Assembly (NCBI RefSeq): GCF_028688795.1
Contig: NZ_JAQTXM010000015.1
Location: forward strand, 1 to 64,000
Length of the DNA: 64,000 bases
Origin: Rhodoferax sp.
GTDB taxonomy: Bacteria > Pseudomonadota > Gammaproteobacteria > Burkholderiales > Burkholderiaceae_C
Reading direction: 5' to 3'
Part shown: piece after piece, positions 8,941 to 16,729 of the stretch
Layout: every line of letters begins with the position of its first letter
How positions within the stretch are numbered: the stretch's first letter is position 1
Position numbers and translations under genes: made by a program
Notes under the pieces: model-generated
Database searches by the model: none
What the model saw: only the letters and a program-made list of their open reading frames with translations
Told to the model about the DNA's origin: nothing

Positions 8941-9178
8941 ATTAGGACTTCACGCGCGCGCTTCTGCCAAGTTGACCAAATTGGCAGGAAGTTATCCATG
9001 TGAGGTCTGGATGTCCCGTGGCGAGCGGCGTGTCAATGCCAAGAGCATCATGGGGGTGATGATGTTGGCCGCTGGACTGGGCGCGCAGGTTGAAGTTGAA
9101 ACACAGGGTGAACGCGAACAGGACGCTATGGATGCCTTGTTGGCCCTCATCGCCGACAAATTCGGAGAGGGTGAATGA
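8909..9178 (+). CDS. ptsH: Phosphocarrier protein HPr
   Basis: An 89-residue HPr. KLGLHARASAKL has the phosphorylated His at residue 15, and NAKSIMGVMML has Ser46, the target of HPr kinase. It takes phosphate from EI and gives it to EIIA-Man. ATG 8909 lies inside the upstream gene (32-base overlap) with no good Shine-Dalgarno, implying translational coupling; longer in-frame starts from 8807 would add non-homologous sequence. It overlaps ptsI by ATGA. Confidence 0.95.
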   Translation: MIKTTTTISNKLGLHARASAKLTKLAGSYPCEVWMSRGERRVNAKSIMGVMMLAAGLGAQVEVETQGEREQDAMDALLALIADKFGEGE

Positions 9179-10953
9179 CGTTCAGTATTCACGGCTTGGC
9201 GGTCGCCCGGGGCATTGCCATTGGGCGAGCCGTGTTGGTGGCGTCGAGCCGGTTGGATGTGGCGCACTATTTCATCGAGCCTTCTCAGGTGGGCGCTGAA
9301 ATCAACCGGGTGCGCGATGGCCGCGATGCCGTGGTTGGCGAAATTCAGCGCTTGCAGACCAGCATTGCTCAAATGGGACCCAAAGAAGCGCCGCACGAGC
9401 TCACCGCCTTGCTCGATGTGCATCTGATGCTGTTGCAGGATGAAGAGCTCTCCAATGGCGTTCACCATTGGATCAAAGACCGTCTTTACAACGCCGAGTG
9501 GGCGCTGACCACTCAGCTTGATGTGATAGCGCGCCAGTTTGATGAAATGGAAGACGAGTATTTGCGTGAGCGCAAAGCGGACCTGGAGCAAATCACCGAA
9601 AAAGTGCTGCGTGCCATGCGGGGGGTGTCGTCTCCGCTGATGCAACCACTTGGACGGCATGGCCGTAAAACCTCACAGCAGGACTTGTTGCTGGACGATA
9701 CCGTGGACGTGCCGCTGATATTGGTAGCACACGACCTGTCGCCGGCCGACATGCTGCAATTCAAGCAAAGCGTGTTCGCGGGTTTCATCACCGATGTAGG
9801 CGGTAAAACGTCACATACCGCGATTGTGGCGCGTAGCCTGGATATTCCGGCGGTGGTTGGGGCACGCTTGGGCAGCCATTTGATTCGACAAGATGACTGG
9901 GTAGTGATTGATGGTGATGCGGGCGTGGTGGTGGTGGACCCGTCTGCCATCATTTTGGCCGAATACGGTTTCAAGCAACGTCAGGGCGAATTGCAGCGTG
10001 GACGCTTGCAGCGCTTGCTGCACACCCCAGCGGTAACCATGGATGGCCAAAAAATCGAATTGCTGGCCAACATCGAAATGCCTGACGATGCTGCCAGTGC
10101 GTTAAACGCTGGTGCCGTTGGTGTTGGCCTGTTTCGCAGCGAGTTTTTGTTCATGGGTCGCCATGGCAAGTTGCCAAATGAAGATGAACAGTACCAGGCC
10201 TATCGACGTGCGGTGGAGGGCATGCAGGGTTTGCCCGTGACGATTCGCACGGTGGATGTCGGGGCAGACAAGCCGCTTGACGACACCTTGCGTGATGATG
10301 CCCACTTAAACCCGGCCTTAGGCTTGCGCGCCATTCGCTGGAGCCTGGCTGACCCTGCCATGTTTCTCACCCAGTTGCGTGCCATCCTGCGCGCTGCAGC
10401 CCATGGGCAGGTGCATTTGTTGATTCCGATGCTGGTACACGCCAGTGAAATCCGCCAGACCATGGCGTTGATAGACCATGCACGGGTGCAACTGGACAAC
10501 CGTGGGGTGGCCTATGGCGCGGTGAAGATCGGCGCCATGATTGAAATTCCGGCGGCAGCGCTGACGCTCAAGGTGTTTTTGAAATACTTTGACTTCTTGT
10601 CTATTGGCACCAACGACCTGATTCAATACACCCTGGCCATTGACCGGGCCGACGAGTCTGTGGCCCATCTTTATGACCCCATGCACCCTGCGGTGCTGCG
10701 ATTGGTGGCCAACACCATTGCCGCGTCTCATGCGCAGGGCAAGCCGGTCACGGTCTGCGGTGAAATGGCGGGCGACGTCGCCATGACCCGGCTGCTGCTG
10801 GGCATGGGTTTGCGCAGCTTTTCCATGCATCCGGCGCAAATTCTGGCTGTCAAGCAGGAGTTGCTGCGTGCCGATACGGCCAAGTTGGCACTCTGGGCCG
10901 AACAAGTCATGATGGAAGACGAGCCGAGCACACGCATCGCCAAGAAGGCGTGA
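9175..10953 (+). CDS. ptsI: PTS enzyme I (phosphoenolpyruvate-protein phosphotransferase)
   Basis: A 592-residue enzyme that autophosphorylates from PEP and phosphorylates HPr. The N-terminal HPr-binding helical domain is followed by the active-site GGKTSHTAIVARS (His at about residue 214) and the TIM-barrel PEP site with GLFRSEFLFMGR, IRTVDVGADKPL and the C-terminal VCGEMAGD motif. Full length. Four-base overlap with ptsH; the three PTS genes form an operon. Confidence 0.97.
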   Translation: MTFSIHGLAVARGIAIGRAVLVASSRLDVAHYFIEPSQVGAEINRVRDGRDAVVGEIQRLQTSIAQMGPKEAPHELTALLDVHLMLLQDEELSNGVHHWIKDRLYNAEWALTTQLDVIARQFDEMEDEYLRERKADLEQITEKVLRAMRGVSSPLMQPLGRHGRKTSQQDLLLDDTVDVPLILVAHDLSPADMLQFKQSVFAGFITDVGGKTSHTAIVARSLDIPAVVGARLGSHLIRQDDWVVIDGDAGVVVVDPSAIILAEYGFKQRQGELQRGRLQRLLHTPAVTMDGQKIELLANIEMPDDAASALNAGAVGVGLFRSEFLFMGRHGKLPNEDEQYQAYRRAVEGMQGLPVTIRTVDVGADKPLDDTLRDDAHLNPALGLRAIRWSLADPAMFLTQLRAILRAAAHGQVHLLIPMLVHASEIRQTMALIDHARVQLDNRGVAYGAVKIGAMIEIPAAALTLKVFLKYFDFLSIGTNDLIQYTLAIDRADESVAHLYDPMHPAVLRLVANTIAASHAQGKPVTVCGEMAGDVAMTRLLLGMGLRSFSMHPAQILAVKQELLRADTAKLALWAEQVMMEDEPSTRIAKKA

Positions 10954-10999
10954 TGCCGCGCAAGCGGTTTGAGAAAATGATTGAAACGTTTGGATACCC

Positions 11000-11443
11000 A
11001 TGGTGATGAACTTCAAAATAGTGGCAACCTGTGCGCTGGTGTTGGCCACTGCGGTTGCTCATGCCCAGGAACAACGCACCGGCACCTTGAAAACGGTGAC
11101 GGGCGAGGTGCGCCTGAGCCAGGGGGCCACGGCGCGTGCAGCACAAGAAGGCGGCGGGCTGAGCCAAGCTGACCGCATCGTCACTGGGCGCGATGCCAGT
11201 GCCACGTTCATGCTCAAGGATGGCAGTGTCATCAGCGTCGGGCCCAATTCGACCCTGGAGTTGGCCAAAGTGCAGTTTGACACCACAACCCAGGACGGCG
11301 GTTTGATGCTTAACCTGCTGCAAGGCACCATTCGCGTGGTCACCGGTTGGCTGGGCAAGCTGCATCCTGAGCAGGTTAAAGTCACCACGCCAACCTCGGT
11401 GGTTGGCGTGCGCGGTACCGATTTCATTGTGGAGGTGCCATGA
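11000..11443 (+). CDS. FecR-domain periplasmic protein
   Basis: A 147-residue secreted protein with a signal peptide (cleavage near AHAQ, residue 23) and a FecR-like domain: TGEVRLSQG, DRIVTGRDASATFMLKDGS and TPTSVVGVRGTDF are typical of the stand-alone periplasmic FecR family. There is no membrane anchor or sigma factor, so this is not a classical FecIR system. It overlaps the OmpA-like gene by 4 bases. In relatives I recall such pairs next to CHASE2-domain cyclases; none is here. ATG 11006 is an alternative start. Confidence 0.85.
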   Translation: MVMNFKIVATCALVLATAVAHAQEQRTGTLKTVTGEVRLSQGATARAAQEGGGLSQADRIVTGRDASATFMLKDGSVISVGPNSTLELAKVQFDTTTQDGGLMLNLLQGTIRVVTGWLGKLHPEQVKVTTPTSVVGVRGTDFIVEVP

Positions 11444-12036
11444 ACCGATGGCTCAAGCGTGTGGCCTGCCTGTCCGTTGCTGGGCTGCTCAGTGCCTGTG
11501 CACCCGCCTCGCGTGTGATTTTGCTGCCACAAGACGGCGGCAAGCCGTCGGCTGTCGAGGTGAAAACAGCCACGGCGTCGCAGGTCTTGTCTGCGCCCTA
11601 CCAAACCGCCAGCGTCAGCCCCGCTGGCGACTTGGTGCTTGGCACAACCGAGCCTCAGGTGGTGCAGGAGCGCTATGGCAGCTTGTTGGCGCAAAAACCA
11701 CCGCCTGAGGAATTGTTTGTGCTTTATTTTGAGCCGGGCGGCTCTCAGCTGACAGCGCCCTCGCAGGCCCTGCTGCCGACCATCCTGCGCCAAGCCAGAG
11801 CCCGAAAAGGCGGCGAAATCGTTGTGGTTGCGCATACCGACCGAGTGGGCTCGGTGCCAGCCAACGACGCGTTGTCATTGAAACGTGCCCAGGTTATTCG
11901 TGAGCTTTTTGTGGTGCAAGGCTTCGCGCCTGCCTTGGTTGATGCCGTGGGGCGCGGGGAACGCTCCCCGCTGGTGCCCACCGACGATGAAGTGGATGAA
12001 CCCCAAAACCGCAGGGCCGACATTATTGTGCGCTGA
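11440..12036 (+). CDS. OmpA-domain lipoprotein
   Basis: A 198-residue lipoprotein: signal with lipobox LLSAC (Cys 21), a variable middle, then an OmpA/MotB peptidoglycan-binding domain (about residues 95-198) with VLYFEPGGSQLT, VVVAHTDRVGS, LSLKRAQVIRE and QNRRADIIV. It would anchor the outer membrane to peptidoglycan. The overlap with the FecR gene implies joint function at the envelope, mechanism unknown. Confidence 0.88.
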   Translation: MNRWLKRVACLSVAGLLSACAPASRVILLPQDGGKPSAVEVKTATASQVLSAPYQTASVSPAGDLVLGTTEPQVVQERYGSLLAQKPPPEELFVLYFEPGGSQLTAPSQALLPTILRQARARKGGEIVVVAHTDRVGSVPANDALSLKRAQVIRELFVVQGFAPALVDAVGRGERSPLVPTDDEVDEPQNRRADIIVR

Positions 12037-12045
12037 GCGTTAGGC

Positions 12046-12771
12046 TCAAAACAGCCTGAACAGCAAGGGAATCAGCAAGGATGCCAGCACCGCTTGTACG
12101 CCCAGCGCCAACCCGGCATACGCACCTGCATCCGCATTGACCTGCAGCGCACGCGCAGCACCGATGCCGTGGGCGGCGGTGCCTAGCGCATAACCACGGG
12201 CCATCCAGCCTCCCGCATCGATCGGGATTTTCAGCCAGGCAAACAAAGCTTTGCCGCTGAGCGCGCCCACCATGCCGGTCACCACGGCAAACACGGCGGC
12301 CAGAGCCGGAATGCCACCGATCTTGTCGGCAATGCCCATGGCGACTGGCGCCGTGACCGACTTGGGTGCCAGCGACAGCACCACGTCATGTGGCAAACCT
12401 GCCAGCCAGCCTAACAGCAGCGCTGACCCGCTGGCCGCCCCGCCACCGACCACAGCGGCGGCCAACAAGGCCCGCCAGTGCAGGCGCAAGGCTGCGCGAC
12501 GCTCCCACAGCGGCCAGGCTAAGGCAACCACGGCGGGGCCGAGCAAAAAGTGGATGAACTGTGCGCCCGAGAAATAGGTGGGGTAGTCCACCCCCGTTGC
12601 GGTCAGCAGGCTGGCCAGCGTTACCACGGACCACAGCACCGGGTTGGCCCATGACGCTTGATTCAGGCGGGCATACAGCGCTTGCGCCAGCACATAAACC
12701 ACCAGCGTGGCGGTCAGGCCGAACAGCGGCGTCGCGGACAGGTAAACCCATAGCTCGACAAATTTAGGCAT
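12046..12771 (-). CDS. lrgB: LrgB/CidB family membrane protein
   Basis: A 241-residue polytopic membrane protein. LAPKSVTAPVAMGIADKIGG and YALGTAAHGIGAARAL are the hallmark motifs of LrgB/YohK. With LrgA it forms a system linked in Gram-positive bacteria to control of murein hydrolase activity and lysis, and in plants and some bacteria to glycolate or pyruvate transport. The adjacent glycolate oxidase gene glcD makes an organic-acid transport role attractive (inference). Confidence 0.92.
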   Translation of the reverse strand: MPKFVELWVYLSATPLFGLTATLVVYVLAQALYARLNQASWANPVLWSVVTLASLLTATGVDYPTYFSGAQFIHFLLGPAVVALAWPLWERRAALRLHWRALLAAAVVGGGAASGSALLLGWLAGLPHDVVLSLAPKSVTAPVAMGIADKIGGIPALAAVFAVVTGMVGALSGKALFAWLKIPIDAGGWMARGYALGTAAHGIGAARALQVNADAGAYAGLALGVQAVLASLLIPLLFRLF

Positions 12772-13111
12772 CGCGCGGCCCCTTGAAGGCGCGCAGCACC
12801 AGCACGGTCACGGCCAAGCCGATCCAGGTTGACAGCACGACCACGGCCATCATGCGCACACCGTATTGGCTTAGCAGTCCCAAATGCGTCATCACACCCA
12901 CCCCAACCGGCACAAACAGCAAAGACAGGTGTGACAGCAAAAAATTGGCGCACGCAGCCACCGGGTTGCGCACCAAGGGCAGTTGCAAGGCACCCAGCAA
13001 CAGCAGCATGCCGATCACCGGCCCCGGAATCGGCAGCGACAAGCCGCGTGACAGCAGTTCGCCCAGCGATTGCATAGCCAAAAGCCATGCCAGCCCTTGT
13101 AATCCTCGCAT
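12764..13111 (-). CDS. lrgA: LrgA/CidA family holin-like protein
   Basis: A 115-residue membrane protein with four hydrophobic helices, containing SLPIPGPVIGMLLLL and HLSLLFVPVGVGVM, both typical of LrgA/CidA (YohJ). It overlaps lrgB by 8 bases and lies 9 bases after glcD, so glcD-lrgA-lrgB form one transcription unit. Confidence 0.92.
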   Translation of the reverse strand: MRGLQGLAWLLAMQSLGELLSRGLSLPIPGPVIGMLLLLGALQLPLVRNPVAACANFLLSHLSLLFVPVGVGVMTHLGLLSQYGVRMMAVVVLSTWIGLAVTVLVLRAFKGPRDA

Positions 13112-13120
13112 GCTTTGCTG

Positions 13121-14623
13121 TTAAAACCGAGGCAAATCAGGGTGCTTGATCTTGCCGCCACGCACCAGCATCTTGCCGTACTCGGCGCAGCGGTGCAAAG
13201 TGGGAATAACCTTGCCAGGGTTGAGCAGGCCCGCCGGGTCAAAGGCGCGTTTGACGCCAAACATTTGCTCGTTTTCCGCCGCGCTGAACTGAACACACAT
13301 GCTGTTGAGCTTCTCGATGCCCACGCCGTGTTCACCCGTGACCGTGCCGCCCATCGCCACGCTGGTCTCCAGAATGTCGGCACCAAACAGCTCGCAGCGG
13401 TGCAGTTGGTCGGGGTCATTCGCATCAAACAAGATCAGCGGGTGCAGGTTGCCGTCGCCTGCGTGGAACACATTGGCGCAGCGCAGCTGGTACTTCTTTT
13501 CCATCTCTTGAATGGCCAGCAGGATGTCGGCGACCCGTTTGCGCGGAATCGTGCTGTCCATGCACATGTAGTCAGGGCTGATGCGTCCGCTGGCTGGGAA
13601 CGCATTTTTGCGCCCGCTCCAGAACGTCATGCGTTCTTGTTCAGACTGGCTTACTGCAATTTTCGTGGCACCGGCCGCAAGTAACACGGCGCTCATGCGG
13701 CCAATCTCTTCTTCAACCTCTTCCGGTGTGCCGTCGCTCTCACACAGCAAAATGGCCTCGGCGGTCAAGTCGTAGCCAGCATGCACATAGTCTTCCACCG
13801 CAGCGGTCATGGGTTTGTCCATCATCTCCAGGCCGGCCGGAATAATGCCTGCGGCAATCACCGCAGCTACCGCTTCACCCGCTTTGCGAATGTCGTCAAA
13901 GCTCGCCATGATGCAGCGCGCCAGCAAGGGTTTTGGAATCAGTTTGACGGTGACCTCGGTCACCACCGCCAGCATGCCCTCACTGCCAATCACCACACTC
14001 ATCAAGTCGTAGCCGGGGGCATCGAGCGCGTCGGAGCCAAAAACAACGGGCTCACCATCCATGGTGTAGCCCTTGATTTTGACGATGTTGTGCAGCGTCA
14101 GGCCGTATTTCAGGCAGTGCACGCCGCCTGAGTTTTCTGCCACATTGCCGCCAATGGTGCAGGCAATCTGGCTGCTGGGGTCGGGTGCGTAGTACAAGCC
14201 CAAAGGCGCAACCGCCTCGCTGATGGCCAAGTTGCGCACGCCGCATTGCACCAGCGCCGTGTGTGCCATTGGGTCGACTTTCAGGATGCGGTTGAAGCGA
14301 GCCAGTGACAAGGTCACGCCCATTTGGTGCGGCATGGCACCGCCCGACAAACCTGTGCCGGCCCCACGCGCCACCACCGGCACGCCCAGCGCGTGGCAGG
14401 TTTTGAGGACTGCTTGCACTTGGGCTTCGTCCTCTGGCAGGGCCACCACCAGCGGGCGCTGGCGGTAGGCGGTCAGGCCATCGCACTCGTAGGGCGTGGT
14501 GTCCTCGGTGTGCCAAAGCAAGGCGTATGCGGGCAGGGCCGCAGACAGTCCTTGCACCACTTGGGCTTGGCGCTCAGTGCGTTGCAAGCTTGAAAATTCT
14601 TGTGGGGTAACGGTGGCGTTCAT
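13121..14623 (-). CDS. glcD: Glycolate oxidase, GlcD subunit (FAD-linked oxidase)
   Basis: A 500-residue flavoprotein of the FAD_binding_4 / FAD-oxidase_C family. VVARGAGTGLSGGAMP binds FAD diphosphate and the C-terminal NVFHAGDGNLHPLILFD and TGEHGVGIEKL are typical of GlcD/D-lactate dehydrogenases. It oxidises glycolate (or a similar 2-hydroxy acid) to the 2-oxo acid. GlcE and GlcF partners are not adjacent. The co-transcribed lrgAB genes may handle transport of the same substrate (inference). Confidence 0.9.
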   Translation of the reverse strand: MNATVTPQEFSSLQRTERQAQVVQGLSAALPAYALLWHTEDTTPYECDGLTAYRQRPLVVALPEDEAQVQAVLKTCHALGVPVVARGAGTGLSGGAMPHQMGVTLSLARFNRILKVDPMAHTALVQCGVRNLAISEAVAPLGLYYAPDPSSQIACTIGGNVAENSGGVHCLKYGLTLHNIVKIKGYTMDGEPVVFGSDALDAPGYDLMSVVIGSEGMLAVVTEVTVKLIPKPLLARCIMASFDDIRKAGEAVAAVIAAGIIPAGLEMMDKPMTAAVEDYVHAGYDLTAEAILLCESDGTPEEVEEEIGRMSAVLLAAGATKIAVSQSEQERMTFWSGRKNAFPASGRISPDYMCMDSTIPRKRVADILLAIQEMEKKYQLRCANVFHAGDGNLHPLILFDANDPDQLHRCELFGADILETSVAMGGTVTGEHGVGIEKLNSMCVQFSAAENEQMFGVKRAFDPAGLLNPGKVIPTLHRCAEYGKMLVRGGKIKHPDLPRF

Positions 14624-14737
14624 CTGGCTCCTTGTGCTGGCCGGTCAGGCTGACGGGTATGGGCTGAGACAGGACTTTAATGCCTGCGGCCGGCATCGCA
14701 GTTGAGCATTTTTATAGCCCTTCCTGAAATAAATAAT

Positions 14738-14801
14738 GCTATTTAATTAATAGCTGCTTGCGCATATTAAATAAGGGCTACAGGCTGATTTTTCATAAAT
14801 T
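14738..14801 (+). repeat. Dispersed ~60-bp AT-rich repeat, copy A
   Basis: Member of the repeat family described for copy B: TGCTATTTAA...TAGCTGCTTGCGC...TAAGGGCTACAGGCTGATTTTTCATAAATT. It lies between glcD and the end of the LysR gene. A partial inverted piece (TTTATAGCCCTTCCTGAAA, 14711-14729) sits just before it. Confidence 0.85.
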
Positions 14802-15689
14802 TCACACCATGCCCTGTTTCAGCCAGTCGGCAAACGCCACGCACTCCCAGCGCTCCATCATGCCGGTGCGCCAGCAGAGGTAGTGCGCATGCGGGCTGGG
14901 CACATTGGTGGCAAACACATCGCTGGTACCCAATCGCACCAGCGAGCCGTTTTCCAGCCAGGGCAGCGCCAGCTTCAGGCGGATCAAGCCAATGCCCATG
15001 CCGGCCGCTGCGCCGTCGCACATCAGGCCCACGTCATTGAACTGCGAGCCGTCCACTGGCTCAGGCCAGTCCAGGTTGCGGGCGGCAAACCAGGTGCGCC
15101 ACGGCTCCAGCGGGCTGCGTAACAAGGCTTCACCGTCCAGGTCTTGTGCCAGCTCAAACGGCCCGTGCTCCCGCACAAACGCGGGTGAGGCCAGCGGCGT
15201 GACCTCATCTTTCAGCAGGCAGACATGTTCCACGTCGGCATAGCGACCGGTACCAAAACGAATCATCAGGTCAGCGTCTTCGGCCACCACGTCCAGCAGC
15301 GGGATGGAGATTTGCAGGGTCAGGTCGATCTCGGGGTAGGCTTCGGTGAACTGGCGCAGGCGCGGGATCAGGATCGAGCGGGCAAAGGTCGGCGTCACGG
15401 CCAGGCGCAATTTGCGCTTGCCTGGCATGGCCGCCGCGCCCGGAAATTTTTGCAGCATGGCCAGCCCGTCACGCACATGGGCCAGGTATTCCACGCCTTC
15501 GATGGTGAGTGAAAAATCAGCCCGGCCAAACAGCTTGGTGCCAATGATTTGCTCCAACTGTTTGACGCGGTGGCTCACCGCGCTGGGCGTCACGCACAGT
15601 TCTTCAGAGGTTTGGGTGACGCTGCGCAGACGCGCCAGCGCCTCAAACGTCAGCAGGCATTGAATGGGTGGGATGCGGGCGATGGACAT
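14802..15689 (-). CDS. LysR-family transcriptional regulator, GcvA-like
   Basis: A 295-residue regulator. The N-terminal helix-turn-helix includes LLTFEALARL and TPSAVSHRVKQLEQIIGTKLF; the C-terminal substrate domain includes RLAVTPTFARSILIPRL and DADLMIRFG. The GcvA-type spacing suggests an amino acid or organic acid metabolism target. ATG 15689 starts the conserved region; ATGs further upstream would add 9-22 residues. It is divergent from psd and upstream of glcD on the same strand; regulation of glcD-lrgAB is possible but not shown. Confidence 0.88.
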   Translation of the reverse strand: MSIARIPPIQCLLTFEALARLRSVTQTSEELCVTPSAVSHRVKQLEQIIGTKLFGRADFSLTIEGVEYLAHVRDGLAMLQKFPGAAAMPGKRKLRLAVTPTFARSILIPRLRQFTEAYPEIDLTLQISIPLLDVVAEDADLMIRFGTGRYADVEHVCLLKDEVTPLASPAFVREHGPFELAQDLDGEALLRSPLEPWRTWFAARNLDWPEPVDGSQFNDVGLMCDGAAAGMGIGLIRLKLALPWLENGSLVRLGTSDVFATNVPSPHAHYLCWRTGMMERWECVAFADWLKQGMV

Positions 15690-15810
15690 AGCAAACATTG
15701 TGGCACTTGAGCGGGATATCTCACTGGGTAAAATCCCTCGCCATGGCTCGGCCATGCCGTCTTTTTTTCTGATTCAGGCCCCCCTTTCTTTTTTACCCAG
15801 GTAGCCATTC

Positions 15811-16656
15811 ATGTCCGACCGTTTTGCCGTGCTGCTGCAGTACCTCTTGCCCAAACAGGCCCTCACCCTGCTGGCTGGTCGCGTTGCCAGTGCCCAGGCT
15901 GGTGCGCTCACCACGCGGCTGATCCACTGGTTTGTCAATCGCTACCAGGTCAACATGGCCGAGGCCGCCAACCCGGACATGGCCAGCTACGCCTCGTTCA
16001 ATGATTTTTTTACCCGCGCGCTGAAAGTTGGCGTCCGGCCGCTGGCCGCTGCCGACCTGATTTGCCCGGTGGATGGCGCCATCAGCCAGTTTGGTCGCAT
16101 CGAAGGCCAACAGATCTTTCAAGCAAAAGGTCAGGCGTTCAGTAGCACGGCGCTGCTCGGAGGCGATGCCGCTTTGGCTGCGCAGTTTGACAACGGGCAC
16201 TTTGCCAATTTGTATTTGAGTCCACGCGACTATCACCGCATCCACATGCCATGTGCTGGCCGCCTGACCCGCATGATCTACGTGCCGGGTGATTTGTTTT
16301 CAGTCAATCCCACCACCGCACGCGGTGTGCCCGGCTTGTTTGCCCGCAATGAGCGCGTGGTGTGTGTGTTTGAAGGGGTCAGCGGGCCGTTTGTGCTGGT
16401 GTTGGTGGGTGCCACCATTGTCGGCAGCATGGCCACCACTTGGCACGGCGTTGTTAATGCCACACGTTCAGGTAAATTGAGCGAATGGCACTATGAAGAC
16501 GGGCGTGTTGCATTGAAGCAAGGTGACGAGATGGGGCGGTTTTTGCTTGGCTCCACCGTGGTCATGCTGTTCCCCAAAGGCCCTTTGCAGTTCAACCCAA
16601 CCTGGCAGCCGGGCGGCGCGGTCCGGTTAGGTGAGGTGATGGCGCAGCGCGTTTAG
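15811..16656 (+). CDS. psd: Phosphatidylserine decarboxylase proenzyme
   Basis: A 281-residue inner-membrane enzyme that makes phosphatidylethanolamine. It self-cleaves at the LGST motif before Ser248 to create the pyruvoyl cofactor. Other marks: PVDGAISQFG and the YLSPRDYHRIHMPCAG segment with catalytic His. Full length for the Psd-B proteobacterial type. Confidence 0.96.
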   Translation: MSDRFAVLLQYLLPKQALTLLAGRVASAQAGALTTRLIHWFVNRYQVNMAEAANPDMASYASFNDFFTRALKVGVRPLAAADLICPVDGAISQFGRIEGQQIFQAKGQAFSSTALLGGDAALAAQFDNGHFANLYLSPRDYHRIHMPCAGRLTRMIYVPGDLFSVNPTTARGVPGLFARNERVVCVFEGVSGPFVLVLVGATIVGSMATTWHGVVNATRSGKLSEWHYEDGRVALKQGDEMGRFLLGSTVVMLFPKGPLQFNPTWQPGGAVRLGEVMAQRV

Positions 16657-16664
16657 CGGTGCGC

Positions 16665-16696
16665 TTGATGCCCATCGTCTACATGATGGGTATCAA
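16665..16696 (+). terminator. Hairpin after psd
   Basis: A 12-bp stem (16665-16676 with 16685-16696, one G-T pair) with an 8-base loop, 8 bases after the stop codon. It lies between the convergent genes psd and the S53 protease. No T-run follows, so terminator function is moderate confidence. Confidence 0.45.
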
Positions 16697-16729
16697 TGCA
16701 AAATGAGTTGAAGATGGAAATCCGCTGTC

